Shown here: piece after piece, positions 46,277 to 56,912 of the stretch | Position numbering within the stretch: position 1 is the stretch's first letter | How the letters are laid out: each line of letters starts with the position of its first letter | NCBI GenBank assembly: GCA_025506515.1 | Contig: CM046443.1 | Coordinates: 39,582,928 to 39,646,927, forward strand | Reading direction: 5' to 3' | Source: Flaveria trinervia | Lineage: Eukaryota; Streptophyta; Magnoliopsida; Asterales; Asteraceae | Length of the DNA: 64,000 nt | Program-made: the position numbers and the translations under genes | The notes under the pieces: model-generated | Database searches by the model: none | Told to the model about the DNA's origin: nothing | The model's input: the letters and a program-made list of their open reading frames with translations, nothing else

Positions 46277-47007
46277 TGTTAGGACCTGGTATTTGAACGA
46301 AATACCTAGTGATTAGCGTGTAAACCAGATCAAATAGTGTGGAATCCTATTTGATTGGCGATTCAATCAGTGAGAACACACGAAGAATCAATAAAGAATT
46401 GAAACTAACATTAGAAATCGATTGGGAATCGATCTAATGTGTTCTATGAACTTGGAGAACGAATTGGGAGGCTTCTAGACGGTTAGGGTACCTCTGGAAT
46501 CATAATTAAAGAATTTTTTCCTTTTTCACGAATTGGGTGTATTTATAGGTTAGTATTGTTCATTCGTGCGACTGAACCATTAGCATGGTTCAGACGTGCG
46601 ATTGAACCATGCGGTTGATTCATCCGCACCACTGAGTGTTCAGTCGTGCGACTGAGCCAATCTTATGTTACAATCATACGACTGATCCAGTCTCCTGGTT
46701 CAGTCGTGCGACTGAGTTATTCGTATGAAGTTATTCATGCGTATGGTCCATTCGCATGGGCCATTCGCATGAGAACTTCATTTTGTTAAGTTTGAATGTA
46801 TTAATTAATATAACATTATGTGTAACAATTCAAACAACCACAAACCTAATTACCCAAGTCAACGTTGACTCATTAATGAAATATTAAACATTATAAATAA
46901 CAAACAAACAAAATCATTTCATTTATCATTCCAAACATTACCTCAGAATCAAACAAACAAGATCAATTACATTCATATCATGATCTAGGGACATACATGT
47001 ATCAACT
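46277..47007 (-). repeat. E5 3' LTR, 731 bp
   Basis: Plus strand TGTTAGGACC... to ...TATCAACT; the last base (A in E1) is changed, so the LTR's own first base is A instead of T. U3 has the family I GTGCGACTGA motifs (46560-46760), TATA box at 46539-46548. Confidence 0.92.
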
Positions 47008-47009
47008 AA

Positions 47010-47020
47010 CTCCCCCTTGG
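47010..47020 (-). other. E5 polypurine tract
   Basis: The minus strand reads CCAAGGGGGAG, adjoining the 3' LTR and 12 bases past the stop of the extra gene. Confidence 0.9.
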
Positions 47021-47032
47021 ACCTAGATCTCT

Positions 47033-47926
47033 TTAATCTCTTGTTTTCTGCATAACCTCCTTGTATTTCTTGTACTTCTCCTCTTTTGTGACTCCCGTGT
47101 GAATCTCAAACGTGAAGCAGAGTCTTATAACGTTCTGGAACTGGAGGGCTTGTAAAATATCTTGCGTATCATAGAACAGTGGCCACTTGTATAGTGTATA
47201 GACATCACTATCCGACAAGTTTGTAAGCCACATCAGGTCGAATACCCTGATCGTATCCATTTGTCCTTCTTTGATTAGAACTATGACCGCTTCAGCTGTT
47301 CTCCAATCGTAGTACCACCACTTAAAATGTGGAGTGAAGTCCTGTGGCATTTCCCTGAGTGGGATTCTTGACATTGTGCGTGGAGGATTCCACTTCAACA
47401 CTATCTTGGGCTTGCCAGTAATGGCATCAACCTCAGACCTTCTAATATACCTAGTAGGCTGTTGGGGTCTGAAGTTAACCCATCTGGTGTGGTAATCCTT
47501 CTTTAGGGCAGCCTCAAACCAGCCTGACATCTTCCTCGGGTCAACATACAAAATCTTTAGTTTGGCCAGCTGGTTGAGCTCAAAACCCGGTAGAGTCTTC
47601 AGATCATGTGGGAATCTGAAGTACTCTATGCCCTGTTCTCTCTTAACTGCATAAGCATTAAGATCCTTAAAATACGCCCATGCTATGATCCTTCCTAACA
47701 CCTTGTGATGTTTCTTGACTCTTTAGAGTTTGGTGTAGGCATCCTTCTTTGGTGCAGTACGTTGGGCTCTAACTTCTTCAAAACATGCAGCCCACTCAGC
47801 CTTTCGAATGTCCACATCATCATTTGAGGCTTGGGCTGTTCCTACTTCTTTCTCTGTTTCTTGCTCCATCTTGTTCAACACCTCAAAAGTATCGCTGACA
47901 AGGGATTCACCCAGATTGGGGACCAA
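47033..47926 (-). CDS. E5 extra gene, C-terminal domain
   Basis: Two open pieces: 47926-47723 (acidic, KAEWAACFEEVRAQ) and 47701-47033 (222 residues). The second looks like a folded domain rich in aromatic residues (WFEAALKKDYHTRW, HFKWWYYDW, VFDLMWLTNLSD, LYKWPLFYD) and ends in a basic tail. It is not similar by eye to the C-terminal domain of the family II gene. It ends 12 bases before the polypurine tract. I do not recognise the fold; function unknown. The two pieces may be one protein split by a stop at about 47725. Confidence 0.65.
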
Positions 47927-48574
47927 ATTACCCTAATTGTCAGTGTACTGAGGGTAATCCTCAGTAGTGACATCTTCGATCTTGACTTCATCAACATCGT
48001 TGAGCTCTTCGTCACTAGTCAAATCGCATTTCGGAGCATCTTTCACTATCTCATCTGGATTAGCTTGAAAAGCTCTGCCAGTTGCTCGTTTGATAGGTCA
48101 TGAATTATTTCCTTTCTTCAGGGGTATAGTTCACTGACCTCCTAACAATCCCTTGCAGATCAAGAATCATTGTTAGCTGAGTCTTGACCTGCTGAAGGGG
48201 AGCAACATCAAACTCATCTCTTTGGTAATTTGGATCTGTTTGATTTAAACATTCAACACATAAATCATTAGTAATAATCAAACAGAAATGCATTAACTTA
48301 ATATAAACATTCAATACATCGTTTTCAATACAGGATTCAAATACAAAAGTAAATAAATACATAAACATCTAGTCTTTACTTTTATCCTGTATCATAGTCT
48401 CATCACTTGGAGGAGCAGAAGTAGAAGCTGATTGGTCTTGTCTGTTCTTTGACCTTTTCTCTTGACTTGAAGCAGAGGCCAATGCAGCTGCATCCCCTCC
48501 TTCTGCTTCATCATCATCGTCCTTCTCCTCTGTCCTATCTCCTTCGGTTTCCTCATTCTCCTCTGTATCACTCT

Positions 48575-48625
48575 CATCATCCTCATCATCATCTTCATCA
48601 TCATCTTCATCATCATCATCTTCGT
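48575..48625. repeat. CATCAT trinucleotide repeat
   Basis: Imperfect CAT/CTT run coding for the acidic Asp stretch of the E5 extra gene on the minus strand. Confidence 0.85.
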
Positions 48626-49009
48626 CCCCTTCCTTGATCTTCAAGGGCTCCTCCTTAGATCCTTTAGTTTTAACATGATAGTCTTCTTTGCCTTCTCCAA
48701 CTCCTCTATCTTCTTGCTTGATGTGTCATTATGTGCTTGGAGCTGGGCTATCTCGGTGATCTGAGCAGCCATATGTTGGGCCTGCTCCTCTATAACTCGA
48801 GCCTGCTCTGCAATCTGGTGAGATTGTGCAGCAGTAAGGTCGGTAAGCTGGCGGATCTGGGCTGCCTTTTCCTCATCTGCAGCCAGTAAGCGCATCACCA
48901 TCCTGTTGAGCGCAGACAACTGTTCCTCTACCCCGATTGGAGGTAGAGGTGATCCATAAGTATGTGAGGGATGGGCTGAGGGTCTTGCTTGGTGTGAAGT
49001 GGTGGTGGT

Positions 49010-49190
49010 GGTGGTTGTAGTGAGATAGGTCTGTGAAATGGTGGAGGTGATATGGGAGTAAAGGATATGGTGGTGGAGGGAATCTGTACTATGGTGGGAG
49101 GTATGGTGGTGGCTGTGGTAGATGTGGTGGATGTGGTGGCTGTGGTGGATGTGGTGGTTGTGGTGGATGTGGTGGCTATGGTGGTGACGA
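49010..49190. repeat. GGTGGATGT-type minisatellite
   Basis: Imperfect 9-12 base GGTGGATGT/GGTGGCTGT units inside the extra gene of E5. It encodes Thr-rich or His-rich runs depending on frame, and is the likely site of frame slippage. Confidence 0.85.
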
Positions 49191-49252
49191 AGGTCAACCG
49201 ACGCTTCTTCTTCTTTGACCATGGGGTTTAGCCATCCTCTTCCTCCTTGTCC

Positions 49253-50437
49253 TCATTGAGGTGGATGCTCCCCTACAACCCTGCCTGCGGACCTCGGTGC
49301 ATAGCTTGGGTCCGTATCAGTCTCTCCGGAGTCTCTCGGGTGTTCACCAACCACCCTTAGCCCATGCTCTGTGGGAACAACTTTGCTTCCCACAGTTCGC
49401 GTTAGGGGCTCCTCATCCGACTCATCCTCCTCCTTCGCACCATGAACAAAATCCTGATGGAATCTAGCTGACTCGGCTACTTCTCCAGCTGGGACGGACA
49501 CTGGAGGTACAACATCAGACACACTGCCTCTAGGTGGAATAGGCATACCGTCTCCAACATCCCCACTGTCATCATAATCCGAGTCATGAGTGGGTAGAGC
49601 AATCTGCTCCACATCAGAGTCACTATTATCATGGCACCACTTTCTCTTTGCTGGCACCACATAGTCCTCCCGGGCCAGATGCCCAAACAACCTCCTGACA
49701 GGGGGTTTCACTTTCTTCCCCCTGTACACCTTCATCCTCCCCAAGGTAGTGTCATCCATCACCTCGAGGACTACCGCATCCTCGTTCTCCTGCAGCAGGG
49801 AGGGAAGCTTCTGATCTATGATCATCTGCATAAACCTCGGGTACATACAGAAGCCTTCCTTCCCTTTCCCCTCAATGTTCTCCACCAGATAGGTGAAGAT
49901 CATCTTGGAGAAGCTAAACGGGTGGTTCAGCACCAACGCAACATACGCGTTCTGCATCTGGTCGAATAGCTCATCAAAACCTCCCTTCCTGGAAGCTATG
50001 CACTTAAGCAGCACGTGCGCAAGATACTTAAACTGGGGACAGAGGTTACTCTTGTTGAGTACCCCAACATTAATGTCCCCAGAGTACTTGGCTCTAAGAA
50101 AGCATCCTCTGACTGTGAGGGGGTGTAATCGAGTCGGACAATCAGTGTCATCCCCCAATTGTAATACGATCCTCAGATCCTCCTCTGAGATAGTAATAGC
50201 CTCTTCAAAGATGGTACTTCTCATACAATGAGGCTCAGACGATCTATCAACTGTAGCGCCTTCCCAGAAGGCCTGCTGAATGGATTGATACGGAGTACAA
50301 GGAGAAGATATGGCATGTGCAATCCTCGATCTCAGTAGAAATGTGATGATGCCAGAGAAATCAGCAGCGTTTCTGGATGTCAAATCCAGATGAGCACATA
50401 TATTGTGCTTCGTGCTCATAGGCCATCGACTTGCCAT
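49253..50437 (-). CDS. E5 extra (post-pol) gene, N-terminal domain, 394 codons open
   Basis: The best preserved copy of the family I extra gene. ATG at 50437-50435. Residues about 1-215 form the conserved domain: KHNICAHLDLTSRN, SIQQAFWEG, LRIVLQLGDD, RGCFLRAKY, CIASRKGGFDEL, FSFSKMIFTYLVENI, MYPRFMQMI. From about 230 on it is Asp/Glu- and Pro-rich and likely unstructured. It stops at TGA 49255-49253; E1 has a longer tail, and here the same frame reopens 10 codons later. No signal peptide or membrane helix. Related by eye to E2, E3 and E4 genes but only distantly. Function unknown; 'putative plant transposon protein' is the nearest label I recall. Confidence 0.8.
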   Translation of the reverse strand: MASRWPMSTKHNICAHLDLTSRNAADFSGIITFLLRSRIAHAISSPCTPYQSIQQAFWEGATVDRSSEPHCMRSTIFEEAITISEEDLRIVLQLGDDTDCPTRLHPLTVRGCFLRAKYSGDINVGVLNKSNLCPQFKYLAHVLLKCIASRKGGFDELFDQMQNAYVALVLNHPFSFSKMIFTYLVENIEGKGKEGFCMYPRFMQMIIDQKLPSLLQENEDAVVLEVMDDTTLGRMKVYRGKKVKPPVRRLFGHLAREDYVVPAKRKWCHDNSDSDVEQIALPTHDSDYDDSGDVGDGMPIPPRGSVSDVVPPVSVPAGEVAESARFHQDFVHGAKEEDESDEEPLTRTVGSKVVPTEHGLRVVGEHPRDSGETDTDPSYAPRSAGRVVGEHPPQ

Positions 50438-50466
50438 CTGTTACACAAAGATAGTAAACGTTAGTA
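50438..50466 (-). promoter_or_regulatory. Strong candidate 3' splice site abutting E5 extra-gene ATG
   Basis: The minus strand has the optimal branch motif TACTAAC (50466-50460), a T-rich run and TAACAG ending at 50438, directly before the ATG. Branch adenosine to AG is 23 nt, as in E1. Confidence 0.6.
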
Positions 50467-50519
50467 CCATTGGCTAAGAAAGTCATGAAACACTTAAACT
50501 TGAAGAAAATCATTCTGTC

Positions 50520-51480
50520 ATGCGATTGAGATTGTGCGACTGCGATCAGTCGTGCGATTGAACAGTGCGAATGGGGTTGAGTCGTGCGATTGAACAATGC
50601 GAATGGGGTTCAGTCGTGCGATTGAACAGTGCGAATGGGGTTCAGTCGTGCGAATGATCCCATACGTACCATTGAGTGTGCGACTGGGCTCATACATATA
50701 TACCCTCATGCGGTTACACCAGTCGTGCGACTGAACTTCATACGCATGGTTCAGTCGTGTGTTTAAGCATTTCGCACCCTTCAGTCGTGCGACTGAAGTT
50801 CATCAAGCTGTCCATTCGCATGATGTACTGACTGTTCAATTCAAATTCACTTTTTAACCACTTTTGAGTTTTAGACCACGTTGTCTGGTTCATTTGACTC
50901 GCAATACATTCTTATAACACCTAACATCTTTACTTTCTTTTGTTTGATTCATTTAGTTTGGTTATTTAGTCACTAAAGTCTCGGTTCTTTTGCGAGTCCA
51001 AATGTACCGATTTTGCATCAAATTGAAAGTTATGGGAGTGCTTGTTTACCGTAAATTACCTGTAGAGTCGATGTATATGGTCAGTAATCAAGAAACGGGG
51101 GTATTTAGAGATCAAATGAAATATTGGCAGGGTGGCGTTAAGTCATGCGATTCAGGGTTAATTTGAAGGTGGTGAGTCTCTGCGACCAACTCCCCCTCTA
51201 TTTATACGAACCCTAGATTCAATCGTGCGGCTGAACCCATACGCACCTTTTAGTCGTGCGAGTGGGACTCAGTCGTGCGATTGGTTCAGTCGTCGTTCTT
51301 CAGTCGTCTGACTGGATCTCAGTCATGCGACTGACTCACTCATCCGCCCTTAAGCGTCTGACTTGGCCAATCGTATGGGCCATTCGGTTGGATAGTCCAT
51401 ATTCATGGTCCATTCGTACGAATGACTTCCATTCGTATGATTGGTCCATACGTCTGGTCCATTCGTGCGAATGGGTCATA
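50520..51480. repeat. Family I palindromic motif clusters in E5 spacer
   Basis: Two clusters (about 50520-50820 and 51220-51480) of TCAGTCGTGCGAYTGA-like units, including a near-exact triple of about 40 bases around 50575-50645. Counterpart of 1330-2260 in E1. The gap between (50821-51219) shows no feature. Confidence 0.85.
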
Positions 51481-53053
51481 CTTATTAAATTTTCTGCCAA
51501 TTTGAATATTTAACTTTTAAAACCCCTTTAATTGTAGAAATTAACGTTATGAGCAGTTGATCATCTCAGACATGATCGTTTTGACTTGAAAACCTTTCTA
51601 TCACCTCAGACGTGACTGTTTTAAACTTTTAAAACACATGTGGTCATCTCAGACATGACCCTTTTAGTGAGTTGATCCCTTACTGATTTTCCTGATGCAG
51701 TCCGACAAACAAACACACTAAAACGACTAACTAAATTAGAAAATTAAACTAAAGAATAAAAATAAGAATTTTTTTTGCTTTTGTGAGAGATAAGTCTTGA
51801 GATGGAAATCTACTGGATTTGGTTCCAGAATAGACAGCTTCAACACAGATTGACCATACATGGACCAATTCAATTTTGGAATCATACAGGCAAGTCAAAT
51901 CATTTGGACCTGTTATCAAAATATTTTGATGCTCAATTCTTGGTGTTCACCCAGAGTCGTTAGCAACTTTAGGAAATCATACTGAAACTCTTAGATTACC
52001 ACATTGATTTGAACTTTCAAGAATTTTAGCCACAATGATTGTCAATATGTTTGTCCTCTTAAATCCATACACAGACTTTTGACACAGACTGGTGATAGAT
52101 TTACTTTTAATTATTTCAACTAAAATTGTGGATCCCACACTTATATGGTAATCAAATTCCTCAGGAGCTTTTGAGCGGTCTACGGGTATTTTTACAAGGA
52201 GAGACTATTCTTAGAGCTTTCAAAGAGAAGCCAGTCCTCAGGTCAGTGCCATCGCACAACAGAGAGGCGGCAAACAACAATGAATTCTAGAATATCTAGG
52301 TTATGCTTATCCTCAGGTCAGTGCAATCGCACAGCAGAGAGGCACACAACCTATCTCCTTGTTAGAGCAGCTTAATTTTATTTTGCACCAAATGCACCAA
52401 CAACATAATTCATTAGCTTGATAGCATTTTTCTTTCATTTTTTTCGTGCTTTGCTCTATTTATGGTCATCCGCACACATTGTGGCATTTACATGCTCATT
52501 ACCCCTTATTGGAATATTGTTGATTGTGTTAACCAGTGATAAGATGGAAGCCCATAGTCAGTTGAACAACTTAGTTTGATCTTGAGATCACCAGTCAGGT
52601 CTATTCATCTATTGTGTTGAATCTACCGACATATCAATTATGGTCTATCAACCTCTAGGTCTACTCTCATTGTGTTACCTTAGGAGTTACCAGTTTTTCT
52701 ATCATCTTCCCTTTTTATATTGCTTAGACTACACAGACTTATACTTTGAATTTTTGCACCTTTTTAAAATTTTAAAGTCCCTCTTGACTTGTTCCTGTGT
52801 ACTATCATATTCCAAAGGGTTTGAATCGGTATCACAGATACGATCTACCTTAAATCAGCTTTCCACTCCTTCTCCCTCGTTTTTTTTTATTTTATGTTTT
52901 ATTAGATGTTACTTGCTGACTTATTCTCCCCTAAAATACTAAAATCGTAACTGGTTTAATTATTTTAGAATTTTAATAACCAGCAAAATAACATGAGTTG
53001 AATTTAAACATACTAAAATAGACAAATGAAATAAAAAAGAAAAATTAACTAAA
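51481..53053 (-). other. E5 spacer between pol and extra gene, non-coding
   Basis: Collinear with 2261-3838 of E1, including the duplicated TCCTCAGGTCAGTGC segment (near 52234 and 52310) and a short AGGGGAG polypurine-like motif near 52928. No coding frame. Confidence 0.7.
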
Positions 53054-54720
53054 CTACATCGGACTACACATGATCATCATCAGGGATAACATCACTTTTC
53101 TTTTTAACGTCATTGACCTCAAGCAAATATTGAAAACGTGGTTTATCAAAGGCTTTAGTATAGAGGTCAGCGTGTTGAAAATCAGTATTAATTTTTACCA
53201 CATCAATTAAGTTCTTTTCAAAACAGTCTCTTATGAAATGGTATTTAATACCGATATGTTTGGTCTTAGGATGTTGGACCGGATTTTTAGTTACTGTAAT
53301 TGCAGTAGAGTTATCAACACAAATAGGAGTAGAGGAGAACTATAAACCGTAATCCCGCATTTGCTGTTGAATCCAGATGATTTGTGAACAGCAACTTGCA
53401 GCAGCAACATATTCGGCTTCACAGGTTGACAATGCAACCGATGTCTGCTTCTTACACTGCCAAGTAACTAGTCTTCCCCAAAGAATTGACACCCTGCGGA
53501 TGTAGACTTGTAGTTCATCTTACAGCCTCCGTAATCCGAGTCACTATACGCCATGAGCTCAAAGTCATCATCATGAGGATACCACAACCCAAGTGTGGGT
53601 GTACCCTTCAGATAACGAAAAATCCTTTTGACCCTGATCAGATGGTTGACCTTAGGCTTAGCTTGATATCTAGAACATAAGCATGTAGCATACATGATAT
53701 CAGGTCTTGAGGCAGTGAGATACATGAGGGATCCAATCATTCTCGGTACATCGTGGCATCTACAAGATCTCCATTTTCATCAGGTGCTATGTCGTGATTC
53801 GTAGCAAGTGGAGTCCCAGCGGCAGATGCATTCTCCATGTCAAAACGACTGAGAATGTCTCCTACATACTTGGTCTGATGTAGAAAGATCCCATTTGGTG
53901 TCTGATCCACCTGTAACCCGAGAAAGAACTTCATCTCCCCTATAGCACTCATCTCAAACTCTTTCTTCAAAACTGCTTCAAACTCTTTGCATAACTCTTC
54001 GTTCTTTGAACCGAAGATTATGTCATCAACATAGATCTGTACGAGCAGTAGGTCACCATCTTTTATTTAATGAACAGCGTGCTGTCAATGACTCCCCTAC
54101 GAAAGCCGTGTTTCACAAGATAAGTCGAGAGTTTCTCATACCAAGCTCTTGGAGCTTGATGAAGCCGGTATAAAGGCTTGTCGAGCTTGTAGACTCTATC
54201 CCAATAATAAGAATCTTCAAATCCCTCGGGTTGACTGACATAGACTGTTTCTCTGATTTCCCCATGAAGGAATGCACTCTTCACATCTAATTGATAGACT
54301 TTAATCTTCATGTACGATGCATAGGCAAGGAAGATACGAATGGCTTCCATCCTTGCCATGGTGCAAACACCTCATTGTAGTCAATTCCCTCGACTTGGCG
54401 AAAACCCTGAACCACCAATCGAGCTTTGTTCCTGATAATGACCCCTTGGTCATCCTTCTTTCCTTTCAAGACCCATTTGGTGCCAATGACCTTAGCACCT
54501 TTAGGTCTATCAACAGAGTCTAGACACGTAACTTCTTGAACTGAAGAAGTTCTTCTTGCATGGCACTCACCCACGCTCATCATTAGTGCATCATTGACGT
54601 ATTTTGGCTCAAACTGTGAGACAAAACACCGATAAGCACCATCATGAATATATCCCTTCTCCATAACTGAGGTGTAATCAGCTGAGTATAGCTGATTTCG
54701 GGTTTGTACTCCTGATCTGA
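53054..54720 (-). pseudogene. pol: E5 reverse transcriptase and RNase H
   Basis: Read downward: a GTKWVLKGKKDDQG stretch (about 54480), YQLDVKSAFLHGEIR and HQAPRAWYEKL (54359-54063). The YVDD region near 54030 is followed by FEMSAIGEMKFFLGLQVDQ (53970-53737). The connection then carries IGSLMYLTASRPDIMY (53740 on) and RNase H with SDSDYGG and STCEAEYVAAASC-like text, ending at TAG 53056-53054. Four or more frameshifts. Slightly better kept than E1 in the DVKSAFLHG block. Confidence 0.9.
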
Positions 54721-55774
54721 CATCCCAATGACATTGTCTAAGGGATGATAGACGTTTAGTCGTGATCCTGGAGTAGTAGGAACAGCTACCTTAGAGCCAA
54801 GATTATGAACATTTGGTTCAGCATTTGAGGTAGTTGGAGTTTGAGGCTTTGAAGTCGAAGGTGCATCACTAGTAGATGCTTGTGGACTTTCAGGAACTGG
54901 AACCTGTTCCTCCTGATTGTTCTGGTTATCTTCTTCAGCTTCATCTTTAGAGGAGGAGTCACTGTCGTCGACTACTCCCCTGACTTAGTAGATGATTCTC
55001 CATGTGAGCTAGATGTTGGTGTATTCAAGATATACATCATACATGTAGCTAACTCGTCATCCGAGAGGAGAGAGAGAGGTATGTTGAAGGACTTGAAGAA
55101 TCCATCATAGTCGAAAAAATAGGCGGGTCCTTTGCCAGTAGGTGGTGTGGTATATCTTTGAACGCCAACGTTACACCACACTTCTACTAGACACGTTGAG
55201 TTGTTGTAAACTAGCTTGTTCGTATGTTGTATCCTAGAAAGATTCCTTCATCTGCCTTCTCCCTGAATTTACCCTCTTGTGCCTTCTTCAGAAGGGTGCA
55301 CGGAGCGCCAAATGGTTCGAGATGCTCCAAATTCGGTCTGTGTCTTTGTATTAGCTCGTAACATGTATTTCCGTGGTGCTTAACTATCAGGACTTGATTC
55401 AGTGTATAACATGCATTCGCCACTGCCTCATTCCAGAATTGGATAGGCAGTTTCGAGTCTGCCAGCATAGTCTGTGTTGTCTCTATCAAGCTTCTGTTCT
55501 TTCTCTCAGCAACGCCATTCACCTGAGGTGTGTATGCAGAAGTGAATTGATGCACAAATCCATTTTCCTTGTTGTATGCCTCCATCCACTGGTTCTTGAA
55601 TTATGTTCCGTTGTCTGAGCGTACTTGTCTAACCTTTAGCTTGTAGAGAGATTCCAGTGTGGTTACCAATTCCTTGAATGACTCAAATGTTTCTTATTTG
55701 GATTTCAGAAACATTACCCAAGTGAACCTTGAGTAGTCTCAGTGACCACAAACGGTACAAGTCGCCTGCAATAC
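54721..55774 (-). pseudogene. pol: E5 integrase, C-terminal two thirds, cut by E6
   Basis: Begins at the E6 junction inside the integrase core. The second catalytic Asp context RSDNGT is followed by a TAA (near 55604) where E1 has Glu. The frame 55585-55211 then holds NGVAERKN with the catalytic Glu, FWNEAVANACYTLN and FGAPC, and FLGYN at the end. A Ser/Glu-rich linker (55181-54720) leads to RT. The first catalytic Asp and zinc domain are on the far side of E6, outside the window. Confidence 0.88.
55770..55774. repeat. Target site flank of E6 (AATAC), left copy
   Basis: Five bases before the E6 LTR; the partner is outside the window. Confidence 0.45.
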
Positions 55775-56704
55775 TGTTGGAACAAAAGAACCAATGAGCC
55801 AAGATCAAAAAACCTCTAAGTCCCACATGATATCACAACAACTGCTGAAGGCTTCATCAGCAGTTTCACAAGTACTGAAGACTTCAACAGCTGAAGATCA
55901 AGTACTGAAGACTTCAACAGCCGAAGACTAAAGTGCTGAAGCTAAACAGCTGAAGAACACAAGTGCTGAAGCTCAACAGCTAAGAACACAAGTGCTGAAG
56001 CTGAAGACCAAGTACTGAAGTACAACAGCTGAAGAGTCCACAAGTGCTGAAGATCAACAACTGATGTACAAAGTCTGAAGACAAAGACTGAAGACATCAG
56101 CTGATGACATCTACTGAAGTCATCAGCTGATGAAACGTCTGAAGTTCAAGTCTGAAGACCAAGTACTGAAGTTTCAGTAGTTTGTCACAACAGCTGAAGA
56201 GTACTTCTTCAGTAGTTGTGATATCAATAGTTTTATGTTTTTACTTTTAGTAGTTTTGTAAAACGACTGAAGAGCTTGTTCTTCAGTCATTGTAGTTTCA
56301 GTAGTTTCTTTTCAGTAATTGTAGTACTGATAACACTTAGTATTTTTGTAAGAAGATGTCAGCTGTTTTGGCATCTTCAGTAGTTGTGTTTCAGTTTTTT
56401 AAATAATTCTGTTAGATGTGACTATCGAGTGACATCAGCAGACGTCACATCTCCTATATAAGGAATGTTCCAGCGCGAACATTCCTATATAAGGGATGAT
56501 TGACCTGATTGTATGTGTGACAATTTACCACCACGAAAGCGTGTGATTGAATGAAATATTCTTTTTGCAGAAAATTTCTCTCTCTATAACTAATTTTGTT
56601 CATTGCAATATATTTGGTATTCTTGCTCGAATTCTGCTAGTTGGTTCTCTATTCCGCTGTTGAAATCATTCCAATCGATCAAACTAGATGCTGAGATCCT
56701 ATCA
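55775..56704 (+). repeat. E6 5' LTR, 930 bp
   Basis: Starts TGTTGGAACAAAAG and ends GAGATCCTATCA, followed by the primer site. U3 (55850-56390) is packed with AAGTGCTGAAG, CAACAGCTGAAGA and CAGTAGTT motifs. Longer than the LTRs of E3 and E4. Confidence 0.93.
56441..56495 (+). promoter_or_regulatory. E6 LTR core promoter: two TATA boxes around an inverted repeat
   Basis: GACGTCA (56442-56448) precedes TATATAAGG (56455-56463). Then GGAATGTTC (56462-56470), six bases, and its exact complement GAACATTCC (56477-56485) lead into a second TATATAAGG (56486-56494). Both arms contain GAAnnTTC, the two-unit form of heat-shock elements. Not seen in E3 or E4. Confidence 0.6.
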
Positions 56705-56706
56705 AA

Positions 56707-56718
56707 TGGTATCAGAGC
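56707..56718 (+). other. E6 primer binding site (tRNA-iMet)
   Basis: TGGTATCAGAGC two bases after the LTR; leader follows to 56912. Confidence 0.95.
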
Positions 56719-56912
56719 CGGTAATCATTGATCAATCTAACAATTGATCATTGAAACTGCTCATTTTCTCTAAGTTTGATCGAACTAGCAAATTCGCACG
56801 AATCTGTTATAGAGATTTGAAGTTCTGTCGCTTTTGGCTATTTAATTGAGGTTTTTAGTGGTTTTGTGCTAAATTTGTTTTGCTTATCTTGAATTTGTCT
56901 GAATTTTCTAAA

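Larger units (their letters stand above)
48369..49222 (-). pseudogene. E5 extra gene, middle: basic motif, low-complexity, coiled coil, acidic tail
   Basis: Near 49218-49195 one frame reads SKKKKRRL, matching PKKKRRL in E1, so this Thr-rich frame is probably real at first. The His-rich alternative frame is likely a shadow. Later (from about 49000) the other frame makes sense: a heptad-type coiled coil (MVMRLLAADEEKAAQ, AEQARVIEEQAQ; about 48920-48640). An Asp/Glu run follows (48644-48520) and then a Ser/Gln-rich end at 48369. A frame change within the simple repeat is implied. The reading continues at 48368-48105 in part (PNYQRDEFDVAPLQQVK). Confidence 0.6.
46277..55774 (-). mobile_element. 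E5: Sirevirus-like Ty1/copia element, family I, cut by E6
   Basis: Read on the minus strand: integrase (from 55774), RT, RNase H to 53054, spacer, extra gene (50437-47033), polypurine tract and 3' LTR (47007-46277). Its gag, protease, 5' LTR and the first half of the integrase must lie beyond E6, outside the window. The flank at 46272-46276 is ATAAC. Confidence 0.9.

Noticed and set aside
48928..49222. His-rich run on the minus strand as a metal-binding domain
   Set aside because: The alternative frame keeps the KKKRR motif shared with E1 and is Thr-rich; the His run is what a GGTGGATGT repeat gives in the wrong frame. Real frame switches only later.
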